From AP-15 sp963846635 (GTDB taxonomy: Bacteria > Pseudomonadota > Alphaproteobacteria > ATCC43930 > CGMCC-115725), in contig CAWJXM010000023.1 of the NCBI GenBank assembly GCA_963846635.1, positions 95,437-159,436 on the forward strand: a DNA stretch of 64,000 nt, given 5' to 3'. Both the position numbers and the translations under genes were made by a program. The notes under the pieces are model-generated. The model worked only from the letters and a program-made list of their open reading frames with translations, was not told the origin of the DNA and did not search any database. Numbering within the stretch: position 1 is the first letter of the stretch; every line of letters starts with the position of its first letter. This document shows, in pieces, positions 9,550 through 18,811 of this stretch.

Positions 9550-10548
9550 ATGGCAAACTGCCCCGATAACACCGCCGCGGGGCTGGGCGAGTTCGAGCGA
9601 ATCCGCCGGTTTTTCGCCCCGCTGGCCGGGCCGGGCGGTCTTGGGCTCGTCGACGATGCGGCTCTTGCCGATTGCCGGACCGGCCATCGGCTGGTCGTGA
9701 CCGCCGATGCGATGGTCGCTGGCGTGCATTTCCTGCCCGAAGACCCGCCCGATCTCATCGCGAAAAAATTGCTGCGTGTCAATCTATCGGATCTGGCGGC
9801 GATGGGTGCGCGGCCATTGCACTATTTGCTGACGACGGCGTTGCCGACCTCGCTTGGCGCCGACTGGGTCGAGGAGTTTGCGCGCGGACTTGGCGCTGAT
9901 CAGCAGCTCTATGGGGTCGACCTGTTGGGCGGGGATTCGGTTTCGACGCCCGGGCCGGCGGCGCTTTCGTTGACGGCGATCGGTGAGGTCGCGGCGGGTG
10001 CCGAGATCCGCCGTAGCGGGGCCCGGCCAGGCGATGAGATATGGGTTTCCGGCACGATCGGCGATGCTTATCTCGGGCTCGGCATCCTGCGCGGCTGCTA
10101 TCCCGAGCTTGATGACCAGCATCGCACGGCATTGGTTCGCCGGTTTCAGCTTCCCGAGCCGCGCGTCCATCTAGGGCCTGCGCTCGCCGGCATCGCGCAT
10201 GCGATGATCGACGTCTCAGACGGTTTGCTTGCCGATCTTGGCCACATCTGTGAGACCTCCGATGTGGCGGCAATTGTTGAGCTGCCCGCAGTGCCGATGT
10301 CTGCCGCGGCGCGGCGAATAGCGGTGCTGGAGCCGGGCATCGCGGCGCGGCTGGCTACCGGAGGCGATGATTACGAACTTGCGTTCACGGCAGCGCCGGA
10401 GGCGGCTGAAACCATCCGCGGCATCGGAGCCCGGCTCGACGTGGCGGTAGCGCGGATTGGCCGGATCGAGGCCGGCCAAGGCGTGCGCCTGGTCGATGCG
10501 GCCGGTTGCGAGCTGTTCGTCGAAGCCACCGGCTACCGGCACTTCTGA
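9550..10548 (+). CDS. thiL: Thiamine-monophosphate kinase
   Basis: Phosphorylates thiamine monophosphate to the active pyrophosphate cofactor. Start ATG 9550 (MANCPDN) lies one base after the nusB stop; the open frame runs further upstream but without homology. Family motifs are VTADAMVAGVHF, LLRVNLSDLAAMGARP, LLGGDSV, IDVSDGLLADL and the C-terminal GGDDYEL. About 332 residues, as expected. Confidence 0.94.
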   Translation: MANCPDNTAAGLGEFERIRRFFAPLAGPGGLGLVDDAALADCRTGHRLVVTADAMVAGVHFLPEDPPDLIAKKLLRVNLSDLAAMGARPLHYLLTTALPTSLGADWVEEFARGLGADQQLYGVDLLGGDSVSTPGPAALSLTAIGEVAAGAEIRRSGARPGDEIWVSGTIGDAYLGLGILRGCYPELDDQHRTALVRRFQLPEPRVHLGPALAGIAHAMIDVSDGLLADLGHICETSDVAAIVELPAVPMSAAARRIAVLEPGIAARLATGGDDYELAFTAAPEAAETIRGIGARLDVAVARIGRIEAGQGVRLVDAAGCELFVEATGYRHF

Positions 10549-10690
10549 TCGACGTCAGCTGCGCCAGTGCGGCAATAGGCGTCGCTTACTGGGCCATTGC
10601 CCAAGGCATAGGCTTCTGCCATGTTCCGCCGCCGCAACCTGCCCGGACAGGCAGCGGAGTCCCGTGAATTAGCTTGGTCGTGAGCTTTCG

Positions 10691-12793
10691 ATGGCTAACG
10701 CATACTATTACGTCATCTTCGCCTGCGGCGCCTTGGCCCTGCTGTACGGTTTTGTAACCAGCCGGCAGGTGCTGAGCGCCAATGCCGGGAGTGCCCGGAT
10801 GCAGGAGATCTCGGGCGCAGTGCAGGTCGGCGCCCGTGCCTATCTGAACCGTCAATACCGCACCGTGGCACTGGTCGGCGTCATCATCCTAATCATCCTC
10901 GGCGCCCTGCTCGGGTGGCGCGTCGCGATCGGTTATCTGATCGGCTCGGTATTGTCGGGGACGGCCGGCTATGTCGGAATGAACGTGTCGGTGCGGGCCA
11001 ATGTGCGCACAGCGCAAGCGGCGCGAGGCGGCCTCAGACCGGGGCTCGGGATTGCCTTCAAGGCGGGAGCGGTAACCGGGCTTTTAGTTGTCGGGCTCGC
11101 GCTGCTTGGTGTCTCGATATACTACTTCATCATGCGAGCGACGGTCGCCACGGACGATCTGCGCCCGGTGCTCGAGGCGATGGTGGGGTTGAGCTTTGGT
11201 GCCTCGCTGATCTCGATTTTTGCCCGACTCGGCGGCGGCATCTTTACCAAGGGCGCGGATGTCGGAGCTGACCTCGTCGGCAAGGTGGAAGCCGGCATTC
11301 CCGAGGATGACCCGCGCAACCCAGCGGTTATTGCCGACAATGTCGGTGATAATGTCGGGGATTGCGCCGGGATGGCGGCAGATTTGTTCGAGACCTATGT
11401 CGTGACGATCGTCGCGACGATGCTGCTTGCGGCAATCTTTTTTGCGCCGCCGTTGCGCGACCGCATGCTGCTGTTGCCGCTCGTGATCGGCGCTGCTTGC
11501 ATCGTGACCTCGGTGATCGGGACGTTCTTCGTCCGGCTCGGTTCCGACAACCGGATCATGAAGGCGCTCTACAAGGGGCTGATCTCGACCGGCATTCTGT
11601 CGATCGGTGCGATCGCGCTCGTGATCGATTGGTTGTTCGGCTTTTCCCAACCGCTGGCGATGACCACCGGGGGTGCAGTCAACGGCTTCGGCCTGTGGCT
11701 GTGCGCGATCATCGGGCTGCTGGTCACCGGCTTTATCGTCTGGATCACCGAATACTACACCGCGACCGAATACCGGCCCGTGCGCAGCATTGCGCAGAGC
11801 TCGACGACCGGGCATGGCACCAACGTGATCCAGGGTCTTGCCGTGTCAATGGAGGCGACTGCTTTGCCGGTGGTGGTAATCTGCGTCGGCATCATCGGGT
11901 CATTCTTGATCGGCGGCCTGTTCGGGATCGCAGTCGCGGCCACGACAATGCTGGCACTCGCCGGCATGATCATCGCGCTTGATGCTTATGGTCCGGTGAC
12001 CGACAACGCGGGCGGCATTGCCGAGATGGCCGATCTACCGCGCGAGGTGAGGCGTACGACCGACGCGCTCGATGCCGTTGGCAACACCACCAAGGCGGTG
12101 ACCAAGGGCTACGCCATCGGCTCGGCCGGGCTTGCCTCTTTGGTGCTGTTTGCCGCCTACACCGAGGATCTGAGGCACTATTTCCCGAAGCTCGATGTAC
12201 ATTTCGCACTGCAGGATCCATTCGTCGTGATCGGGCTCTTTATCGGCGGCTTGCTGCCCTACCTGTTCGCTTCGCTCGGCATGACCGCGGTCGGACGGGC
12301 TGCGGGCTCGGTCGTGGTCGAGGTGCGCCGGCAGTTCCGCGAGATTCCCGGCATCATGGAAGGCCGCGCCAAACCCGATTACGGCCTCGCGGTCGACATG
12401 CTGACCCGGGCAGCGATCAAGGAAATGATAATCCCGTCCTTGCTGCCGGTGCTGGCGCCGATCGTACTGTATCTGGTGGTGGCGGCGATTGCCGGTCGGG
12501 CCGCCGCGTTCAGCGCACTCGGCGCTATGCTGCTCGGCACCATTGTCACCGGGATCTTTGTCGCAATTTCGATGACCTCGGGCGGCGGCGCTTGGGACAA
12601 TGCCAAGAAGTATATTGAGGAAGGCCATCACGGCGGCAAAGGTTCGGAGCCGCACAAAGCCGCCGTTACCGGCGATACCGTCGGCGATCCTTACAAGGAC
12701 ACCGCGGGGCCGGCGATCAATCCGATGATCAAGATCACCAACATTGTGGCGCTGCTGCTGCTCGCCATCCTTGCCAAGTGGTGGGTGAGCTGA
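10691..12793 (+). CDS. hppA: Membrane-bound proton-translocating pyrophosphatase, K+-independent type
   Basis: Integral membrane pump of 700 residues and about 16 helices, coupling PPi hydrolysis to proton export. The PPi/Mg site is clear: DVGADLVGKVE near residue 195, then DNVGDNVGDCAGMAADLFE, and a C-terminal TGDTVGDPYKDTAGPA. The loop GNTTKAVTKGYAIGSAG has Lys where K+-dependent enzymes have Ala, which assigns it to the K+-independent H+-pumping class. It ends 28 bases before the convergent bamE. Confidence 0.95.
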   Translation: MANAYYYVIFACGALALLYGFVTSRQVLSANAGSARMQEISGAVQVGARAYLNRQYRTVALVGVIILIILGALLGWRVAIGYLIGSVLSGTAGYVGMNVSVRANVRTAQAARGGLRPGLGIAFKAGAVTGLLVVGLALLGVSIYYFIMRATVATDDLRPVLEAMVGLSFGASLISIFARLGGGIFTKGADVGADLVGKVEAGIPEDDPRNPAVIADNVGDNVGDCAGMAADLFETYVVTIVATMLLAAIFFAPPLRDRMLLLPLVIGAACIVTSVIGTFFVRLGSDNRIMKALYKGLISTGILSIGAIALVIDWLFGFSQPLAMTTGGAVNGFGLWLCAIIGLLVTGFIVWITEYYTATEYRPVRSIAQSSTTGHGTNVIQGLAVSMEATALPVVVICVGIIGSFLIGGLFGIAVAATTMLALAGMIIALDAYGPVTDNAGGIAEMADLPREVRRTTDALDAVGNTTKAVTKGYAIGSAGLASLVLFAAYTEDLRHYFPKLDVHFALQDPFVVIGLFIGGLLPYLFASLGMTAVGRAAGSVVVEVRRQFREIPGIMEGRAKPDYGLAVDMLTRAAIKEMIIPSLLPVLAPIVLYLVVAAIAGRAAAFSALGAMLLGTIVTGIFVAISMTSGGGAWDNAKKYIEEGHHGGKGSEPHKAAVTGDTVGDPYKDTAGPAINPMIKITNIVALLLLAILAKWWVS

Positions 12794-12821
12794 GGCCCAG
12801 CTTCGGTGCCGATCGCAATGG

Positions 12822-13325
12822 CTATTCGTTGCTGTACGGATTAGGACCGGGGGGCCGGCCAGCTGGGCCGGTCTCGCCTCCGCCCCCGCCGCCGTTGAAC
12901 TTGCCGAGATTGCCGATGATCTGCTCGATAAAAGACAGCTCGCGGCCGGGAGCGGGTGTGGCGCGCGCCACCGGCTGGATCGGTTTCCCGTCCGCCAACG
13001 TCTTGTGCTCAACCGCTTGCACGACGCCGTCGCTGTTGAAATCAACGACATACACCTCCTGGTCGAGGACTTTGGGTTCGAAGAACGTGTACTGCTTGGT
13101 CTTAGCGCTCACGTAATACCAGTTATTATCGGTGAAGACACTGACGCTGGAGGGCGAACCCAGGATCTTTATGACTTGGTCTTTGGTTGTTTTGCCGGGA
13201 TGAATTTGGGCAATCTCGTCAGCGGGTGGGAGGTTACCGCGTTGCTCCACCGAAGTCGCGCAGGCAACGAGGGCCATCATGGCACAGATCGCAGATGGGA
13301 GCGTAAAGAAGCGTGAAGCGGGCAT
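12822..13325 (-). CDS. bamE: BamE/SmpA-OmlA family outer-membrane lipoprotein
   Basis: Lipoprotein of the beta-barrel assembly complex. Start at 13325 (MPASRFF) gives a signal peptide ending in the lipobox LVAC with Cys22 as the lipidated residue. The SmpA/OmlA core is QIHPGKTTKDQVIKILGSPS and NNWYYVSAK. The C-terminal tail is Gly/Pro-rich and low complexity. The gene lies between hppA and the ubiquinol-cytochrome c chaperone gene and faces away from the latter. Confidence 0.9.
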   Translation of the reverse strand: MPASRFFTLPSAICAMMALVACATSVEQRGNLPPADEIAQIHPGKTTKDQVIKILGSPSSVSVFTDNNWYYVSAKTKQYTFFEPKVLDQEVYVVDFNSDGVVQAVEHKTLADGKPIQPVARATPAPGRELSFIEQIIGNLGKFNGGGGGGETGPAGRPPGPNPYSNE

Positions 13326-13462
13326 GGCTCGATAAATAATGGCGGGCGCGACAGATGGGCTTTGGTTGAAACCGGCCCGACGCAGGCCCAATTGAGGCCG
13401 GTAGGTTTAACGGGGCGACACGGATTGTCAACGTTGCCGGTTGCCGGAGCGCGAGCCGGCTT

Positions 13463-14038
13463 GTGATCTCCCTATCTGGACGCAAATCGGTGCGCGACGC
13501 CGCGGAACGCGCTTATCAGTTGGTCGTCGAGCAAGCGCGAAATCCGATGTTCTTCAAGGAATTCGGTGTTCCCGACACGATTGATGGGCGTTTCGAGTTG
13601 ATTTGCCTGCATGCGTTTTTGTATCTGCATCGCCTCAAATCCGAGCAGCCGCAATCGGCAATGGTTTCTCAGACGTTTTTCGACACGATGTTCGCCGATA
13701 TGGACCGAGGCTTGCGCGAAATGGGCACCGGCGATTTGAGCGTCGGTCGTCATGTGAAGCGGATGGCGCAAGGCTTTTATGGCCGCATTCGCGCATATCA
13801 GGACGGGCTTGCCCGCGATGACGATGCGGCACTGAGTGCTGCGCTCGCCCGCAACCTTTTCGGGACCGTCGGCGAATTGGCGGGTTCCCTTGCCGCTATG
13901 GTCGATTACACACGTTCCGCCGCAGCGCAGCTGGCCGATCAATCCGTTGTGGAATTGATCGACGGCTGTGTCCGCTTTCCAACGTCTGGCCGGAGTGGAT
14001 CGGGCGGCGTACTGGCCGAAACCAGAGGCCAGCGATGA
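13463..14038 (+). CDS. Ubiquinol-cytochrome c chaperone (CBP3 family)
   Basis: Assembly factor for cytochrome b of the bc1 complex (Cbp3/UQCC1 family). Diagnostic stretches are NPMFFKEFGVPDTIDGRFELI, HAFLYLHRL and SQTFFDTMFADMDRGLREMG. The 191-residue frame opens with GTG 13463. It overlaps the DUF177 gene by 4 bases. This pairing with DUF177 and bamE is common in alphaproteobacteria. Confidence 0.9.
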   Translation: MISLSGRKSVRDAAERAYQLVVEQARNPMFFKEFGVPDTIDGRFELICLHAFLYLHRLKSEQPQSAMVSQTFFDTMFADMDRGLREMGTGDLSVGRHVKRMAQGFYGRIRAYQDGLARDDDAALSAALARNLFGTVGELAGSLAAMVDYTRSAAAQLADQSVVELIDGCVRFPTSGRSGSGGVLAETRGQR

Positions 14039-14550
14039 GCAACTCCGTCCCGGAATTCTCGCGGCTTGTGCCGCTTGCCCGATTGGGTTCGGAGCCGTTC
14101 CACACCGCGATCGAAGCGACGCCTGAGGAACGTGAACGGCTTGCCGAACGGTTCGACCTGATCATGCTCGATCGGCTTGCCGCGGTGGTGGCGTTGCAGC
14201 GTGTCAGTGGCGAGCGGATCCGGCTCGATGCAACATTCGAGGCCGAGTTCGCGCAGAGCTGCGTCGTCACGCTCGACCCCGTGCCAGGGCAAATTGCGCA
14301 GACCTTCTCGTTGGTCTATGCACCCCTCGAAGAGCAAGAGACAGAGATCGACATCGACGTCGACGAACCCATATTCGAGCCGCTCACCGGCGATGCGATC
14401 GATATCGGCGAAGCGGTGGCCCAGGAACTGTCGTTAGCGTTGCCGGATTTCCCGCGTTTAGCGGACGCATTCATCGATCCGCTGGAGGCTGCTGAAGCGG
14501 AAGATAGTCCGTTCGCGGCTCTCGAGCGGTTACGCCGTTCGCTGAACTGA
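14035..14550 (+). CDS. DUF177 (YceD) family protein
   Basis: Acidic 171-residue protein of the YceD/DUF177 family, which is encoded before rpmF in most bacteria and is linked to 23S rRNA accumulation or processing; the molecular role is not settled. Visible marks are the central CVVTLDPV segment and the Asp/Glu-rich stretch before LTGDAIDIGEAVAQELSLAL. It overlaps the upstream chaperone gene by 4 bases and lies 101 bases before rpmF. Confidence 0.88.
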   Translation: MSNSVPEFSRLVPLARLGSEPFHTAIEATPEERERLAERFDLIMLDRLAAVVALQRVSGERIRLDATFEAEFAQSCVVTLDPVPGQIAQTFSLVYAPLEEQETEIDIDVDEPIFEPLTGDAIDIGEAVAQELSLALPDFPRLADAFIDPLEAAEAEDSPFAALERLRRSLN

Positions 14551-14651
14551 TGCCCTCGCGCATAGGGGCGAGAAATGCCATGCTTGTTGCTGCCACTGGC
14601 GTTTTTGGCTAAGACGCCGAGGCTCTGTGCAATCCCCGAAACGAGTTGCTG

Positions 14652-14840
14652 ATGGCCGTTCCAAAGAAGAAAACCTCGCCCTCACGCCGCAATATGCGGC
14701 GCTCGCATCATGCTCTTAGACCCGCAGCCTATGCCGAATGTCCGAATTGCGGCGAACTCAAACGGCCGCACCATTTGTGCCAGGCCTGCGGCTATTACGA
14801 CGGACGCGAAGTCACGACCCAGCGTCCCGAGGCGACCTGA
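14652..14840 (+). CDS. rpmF: 50S ribosomal protein L32, zinc-binding form
   Basis: Start ATG 14652 gives the canonical MAVPKKKTSPSRRNMRRSHH. Cysteines C30, C33, C43 and C46 (CPNC and CQAC) form an intact zinc ribbon, so this is the zinc-requiring (C+) form of L32. Length is 62 residues. Order DUF177-rpmF-plsX-fabH is the standard ribosome/lipid cluster. The C+ form points to Rhodospirillales-like ancestry, since many Rhizobiales L32 proteins have lost the cysteines (family knowledge). Confidence 0.95.
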   Translation: MAVPKKKTSPSRRNMRRSHHALRPAAYAECPNCGELKRPHHLCQACGYYDGREVTTQRPEAT

Positions 14841-14871
14841 TCGTCCGGCGCCGGCGGGAGGCGGCGCAACC

Positions 14872-15918
14872 GTGAGCCGAGAGATTACGATCGCCCTTGA
14901 CGCAATGGGCGGCGCCCGCGCCCCCGAGATGGTGTTGCGCGGTGCCGAGATCGCGCTGCAACGCCACCCCGGCTTGCGCTTTATGATTTTTGGCGAGGAG
15001 AACCGGCTGAGACCGCTGCTTGCCAAGCTGCCGCAGCTGGCCGCGACCGTCGAACTGCATCACACCAGCGAAGTGGTGATGGATGACGATAAGCCGTCGG
15101 TGGCGCTGCGGTCCGGGCGGCAATCGAGCATGCGGTTGGCGATCGATGCTGTTGCCGAGGGGCTTGCCGACGGTGTTGTCTCCGCCGGCAATACCGGCGC
15201 CTTGATGGCGATGGCAAAGTTCGCGCTCAAGACCTTGCCTGGGATCGATCGGCCGGCGATCGCCTCGTTCTTCCCGACCCAGCGTGGCGAGAGCGTGATG
15301 CTCGATCTCGGCGCCAATGTCGAATGCGATGCCGAGAACCTGGTTCAATTTGCGCTGTTGGGGGACGCGTTTGCCCGCTCGGTGCTAGGTCTCATCGAAC
15401 CCACGGTCGGCCTGTTGAACGTCGGGTCGGAGGATCAAAAGGGCAATGACGCTGTGCGAGCTGCCAGCTTGCGCTTGCGAAGCGCGGCAAGCCCAATCCG
15501 GTTTTACGGGTTTATCGAAGGCGATGACATTCCCGCGGGCACGGTCGATGTGGTTGTGACTGACGGCTTCACTGGCAATGTCGCAGTCAAGACCGCCGAA
15601 GGAACCGCGAAACTGTTCACCGAATTTATGTCCGCGGCCTTTCGGCACTCGCTTGCGGCGCGGATCGGCTATCTCTTCGCGCGAAATGCGCTACGCAAAT
15701 TACGGATGCGACTCGACCCGCGCCGGTACAACGGGGCAGTTTTCCTCGGCCTTTGCGGCATCGCGGTCAAGAGCCATGGCTCCACCGACTCGCTTGGCTT
15801 CGCCCATGCGGTCGGCGTCGCAGTTGACATGACGCTCAACGGTTTTCTCGACAAGATCCGGGTCGATCTCGCGCGCCTCAATGCGGCACCCGCTGCGCCG
15901 CAAACCGCGGCTCTATAA
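14872..15918 (+). CDS. plsX: Phosphate acyltransferase PlsX
   Basis: Converts acyl-ACP to acyl-phosphate for phospholipid synthesis. I place the start at GTG 14872 (VSREITIALDAMGG), preceded by gcgggaggcgg; the longer frame upstream only covers rpmF out of frame. Motifs: LDAMGG, DDKPSVALR, SAGNTGALMA, GANVECDA, GLLNVGSE, TDGFTGNVAVKTAEG. About 348 residues. It ends 7 bases before fabH. Confidence 0.95.
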   Translation: MSREITIALDAMGGARAPEMVLRGAEIALQRHPGLRFMIFGEENRLRPLLAKLPQLAATVELHHTSEVVMDDDKPSVALRSGRQSSMRLAIDAVAEGLADGVVSAGNTGALMAMAKFALKTLPGIDRPAIASFFPTQRGESVMLDLGANVECDAENLVQFALLGDAFARSVLGLIEPTVGLLNVGSEDQKGNDAVRAASLRLRSAASPIRFYGFIEGDDIPAGTVDVVVTDGFTGNVAVKTAEGTAKLFTEFMSAAFRHSLAARIGYLFARNALRKLRMRLDPRRYNGAVFLGLCGIAVKSHGSTDSLGFAHAVGVAVDMTLNGFLDKIRVDLARLNAAPAAPQTAAL

Positions 15919-15925
15919 ACTCAGC

Positions 15926-16897
15926 ATGCTGGCGCGCTCTCAAATCGTCGGCTGCGGCGCTTATTTGCCGGAGCGGATCGTCACCAACATCGAATTGGCC
16001 GCCCGCCTTGATACCTCCGACGAATGGATCCGCCAGCGCACAGGCATCGGTGAGCGCCGGGTAGCGGCGAACGGCGAGCTGACTTCCGATTTGGCCTTGC
16101 GTGCAGCACAGCGCGCGCTCGCCGATGCCGGCACGAGCGGCAGCGATGTCGACCTGATCGTGCTCGCCACAGCCACTCCGGACAATACCTTTCCGGCAAC
16201 AGCAGCCAAGGTACAGGCGCGGCTCGGCATGAACCATGGTGCGGCCTTTGATGTCCAGGCGGTCTGCGCCGGGTTCATCTTTGCCCTCGGCATTGCCGAT
16301 AACGCGTTGCGGCTCGGCCAGGCGCGGACCGCGCTCGTCATCGGCGCCGAGACTTTCTCACGGATTCTCGATTGGGAAGATCGCGGCACCTGTGTGCTGT
16401 TTGGCGACGGCGCTGGTGCCTTGGTGCTCAAGGCAGTTCCCGACCCCGGTCCCCGTGGCCGCGGCGTTCTGTCGACCCATCTGCACTCGGATGGCAGACA
16501 GTACGACATTCTCTATGTCGATGGCGGTCCCTCATCGACTCGGCATAGCGGCCATCTGAGGATGGAGGGGCGCGAGGTTTTTCGCCAGGCAGTACAACAC
16601 CTGGGCGAAGTTGTAGATGAAGCGCTCGCTGCCAATGGGTTTAGCGCCGCCGACATCGATTGGCTGGTGCCGCACCAGGCCAACAGCCGGATCATTGACG
16701 GGGTAGCGCGCAAGCTCGGGCTTACGACCGGCAAAATCGTCTCGACGATCGAGCGCCATGCCAACACCTCGGCCGCCTCGATCCCGCTCGCGCTGGCCAC
16801 GGCGGTTGCCGATGGCCGCATCCGGCCAGGACATTTGGTGCTGCTCGAGGCGCTCGGCGGCGGTCTTAGCTGGGGTGCGAGCATGTTGCGCTGGTAG
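15926..16897 (+). CDS. fabH: 3-oxoacyl-ACP synthase III
   Basis: Initiates fatty-acid elongation by condensing acetyl-CoA with malonyl-ACP. The Cys-His-Asn triad is visible: C114 in QAVCAGF, His near 250 in PHQANSR, and Asn near 280 in RHANTSAASIP. Start ATG 15926 yields MLARSQIVGCGAYLPE and 323 residues. No strong ribosome site is seen, but the gene sits 7 bases after plsX and is probably translated by coupling. Confidence 0.95.
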   Translation: MLARSQIVGCGAYLPERIVTNIELAARLDTSDEWIRQRTGIGERRVAANGELTSDLALRAAQRALADAGTSGSDVDLIVLATATPDNTFPATAAKVQARLGMNHGAAFDVQAVCAGFIFALGIADNALRLGQARTALVIGAETFSRILDWEDRGTCVLFGDGAGALVLKAVPDPGPRGRGVLSTHLHSDGRQYDILYVDGGPSSTRHSGHLRMEGREVFRQAVQHLGEVVDEALAANGFSAADIDWLVPHQANSRIIDGVARKLGLTTGKIVSTIERHANTSAASIPLALATAVADGRIRPGHLVLLEALGGGLSWGASMLRW

Positions 16898-17000
16898 GGT
16901 CTCGGACGCACCGCCGCCACCGCCGCGAGAGCGGCAACAGTTTGGAATTTGACCGGATTTTCGCGCCGGAGTAACCTTCGCCAAAAGCGGGGAGGGATCA

Positions 17001-17349
17001 ATGGCCGGGCACACGGTGACTCGCGCACAACTCAGCGAAGCGGTCTATCAGGAAGTCGGATTGTCGCGCATCGAGTTCCGCGGAGCTGGTGGAATCGGTG
17101 ATCGCCGAGATTTCAGGCGCTCTCGAACGGGGCGAGATCGTCAAGATTTCGTCCTTCGGCAGCTTTGCGGTGCGCCAGAAGGGTCAGCGCATCGGTCGCA
17201 ACCCCAAGACCGGCCAAGAGGTGCCGATCAGCCCGCGCCGGGTGCTGGTATTTCGCGCGAGCCACTCGCTCAAGAACCAGATCAACAGCGGTTTGGCGGG
17301 AGTAAGCGGGCATGCAGAGCCGCCGCCAGCCAAGGCGTCTTCGGGCTGA
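17001..17349 (+). pseudogene. ihfA: Integration host factor alpha subunit, single-base frameshift
   Basis: The N-terminus MAGHTVTRAQLSEAVYQEVGLS is IHF-alpha. The frame then leaves homology, and the rest of the protein (VESVIAEISGALERGEIV, SSFGSFAVRQK, GRNPKTGQEVPISPRRVL) continues in another frame to 17349. Dropping one T from TT 17076-17077 restores IESAELVESVIAEI and a normal protein of about 115 residues. IHF bends DNA as an IhfA-IhfB dimer and is single-copy in most alphaproteobacteria. The position after fabH is the canonical one. A sequencing error is quite likely. Confidence 0.85.
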
Positions 17350-17515
17350 TGCGCACTGCCCACGGTCTGAGGCCTCCTCCGGCGACACTCGCCGCGCGCC
17401 AATTGCGGTTTCTAGAAGTCCCGCGGGACAGTGTCACAGCTGATCAAACAAGACGCGCCGTTGCGCCCGGAAGTGTCCAGGATTATGATCCCATCCTTGG
17501 CAGGAGCCGCCCAGT

Positions 17516-17592
17516 CGGAGCGTAGCGCAGCCTGGTAGCGCATCAGCATGGGGTGCTGAGGGTCGTGAGTTCGAATCTCACCGCTCCGACCA
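17516..17592 (+). tRNA. tRNA-Pro (anticodon GGG)
   Basis: A 77-base cloverleaf. The acceptor arms CGGAGCG and CGCTCCG pair, a genomic CCA follows the discriminator A, and the T arm is GTGAG-TTCGAAT-CTCAC. The anticodon stem TCAGC/GCTGA closes the 7-base loop ATGGGGT, giving anticodon GGG, which reads CCC. It stands alone after ihfA; this neighbourhood is common in alphaproteobacteria. Confidence 0.96.
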
Positions 17593-17646
17593 ATTTGCCT
17601 TTCGCGGCCGCGCCTCCGGCCTGTTACGGACAAGGAGGACGACCGC

Positions 17647-18549
17647 ATGAATTCGAAAAACACCGGTCTCGAACCCTGGCAATGGCCCGAAGAGGAATGG
17701 CGAGCGCGCGTTAACCGGGTACGCGCGGGGCGCACATTGCGCCCCGCGGAATGGCCCGGAGGCGCCCGTTGCGCTGTGGCATTGTCATTCGACAGCGATC
17801 ATGAGACGAGCGATCTGCGCGAGGGTGGTAATTCGATTGGGCGTCTTGCTTGGGGGCAATACGGCAATCGCGTCGGCGTACCGCGCATTCTTAAGGTGCT
17901 GCAGAAGTACGGGGTCAAGGCCAGCTTTTACGTGCCGGCGGTCGTAGCATTGTTGCACCCGGAGGAACAGCGCCGGGTCATCGCCGACGGCCACGAGATC
18001 GGCATACACGGCTGGATCCACGAATTGAATTCGGTGCTGCCCTACGAGGCCGAGCGCGATTTGATGCTGCGCTCAGCCGAGACCCTGGAAAAAGTAAGCG
18101 GGATGCGGCCGGTCGGTTTGCGCACGCCTTCCTGGGATTTCAGCCGCCATACGCTGGAAATCGAAAAGGAGATGGGGCTCGCCTACGATTCCTCACTGAT
18201 GTCAGACGAGGATTGCTACGAATTGCTGCTTGATGGTGCCCCCACGGGGATCGTCGAACTGCCGGTTGAATGGGTGCGCGACGATGCCGTCTATTTCATG
18301 ATGAACCGGTTTTCGGCGCTGCGTCCGTACACCCCACCTACGGATGTGCTTGATATCTTCCGCCGTGAATTTGATGCAGCCTACGCTGAAGGCGGAATTT
18401 TTCAGCTGACTATGCACCCGCATGTGATCGGTTATCGCTCGCGGATCTGGATCCTCGAAGAGGTCATCCGCCATGCTCAAGCGCAAAAGGGGGTTTGGTT
18501 CGCGACCCATGGCGAAATCGTCGATTGGGCCAAGCACCACGCGGCCTGA
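17647..18549 (+). CDS. Polysaccharide deacetylase family protein (NodB fold)
   Basis: NodB-homology deacetylase of 300 residues. Metal-site residues are visible in SFDSD (D51) and in HGWIH (H121, H125). The later PSWDFS and MHPHVIGYRSR blocks match the cytoplasmic subgroup related to the Helicobacter peptidoglycan deacetylase and to PuuE. No signal peptide. A strong ribosome site (aaggaggac) precedes ATG 17647. The substrate could be a sugar amide or a cyclic imide; sequence alone does not decide. It stands alone after tRNA-Pro. Confidence 0.85.
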   Translation: MNSKNTGLEPWQWPEEEWRARVNRVRAGRTLRPAEWPGGARCAVALSFDSDHETSDLREGGNSIGRLAWGQYGNRVGVPRILKVLQKYGVKASFYVPAVVALLHPEEQRRVIADGHEIGIHGWIHELNSVLPYEAERDLMLRSAETLEKVSGMRPVGLRTPSWDFSRHTLEIEKEMGLAYDSSLMSDEDCYELLLDGAPTGIVELPVEWVRDDAVYFMMNRFSALRPYTPPTDVLDIFRREFDAAYAEGGIFQLTMHPHVIGYRSRIWILEEVIRHAQAQKGVWFATHGEIVDWAKHHAA

Positions 18550-18759
18550 CCGCCACCCGCTTTCTTGCGCACCGCGCGGGTGGCCGAGGGTGGCGTTGCG
18601 GGCCTTATCACCGGCGCGGAAGGCTGTCGGCGATGCTCGGTCGCGCATCGCGCGTTCGTGCCACTTTTCGGGTGTAATACCCCGGTCCTCGCTACAGGGT
18701 TAAAGTCTTAACGTAAATAATGCGGTCTTCACGAATTACTGCGTACCCGATTTTGTGAT

Positions 18760-18788
18760 TTGACCACGGGTTTGACAAGTGCTACTTT
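18760..18788 (+). promoter_or_regulatory. Candidate sigma-70-type promoter for the small exported protein
   Basis: TTGACC (18760-18765) and TACTTT (18783-18788) are separated by 17 bases. This lies in an AT-rich stretch that stands out from the GC-rich surroundings, about 25 bases before the start codon at 18812. A second TTGACA overlaps at 18772. Inference from consensus only. Confidence 0.4.
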
Positions 18789-18811
18789 ATTCAAGGTTTA
18801 AGAGGAACAAC

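Noticed and set aside
12035..13051. 338-codon open frame antisense to hppA, running into bamE
   Set aside because: Low-complexity Arg/Ser/His sequence opposite a certain hppA.
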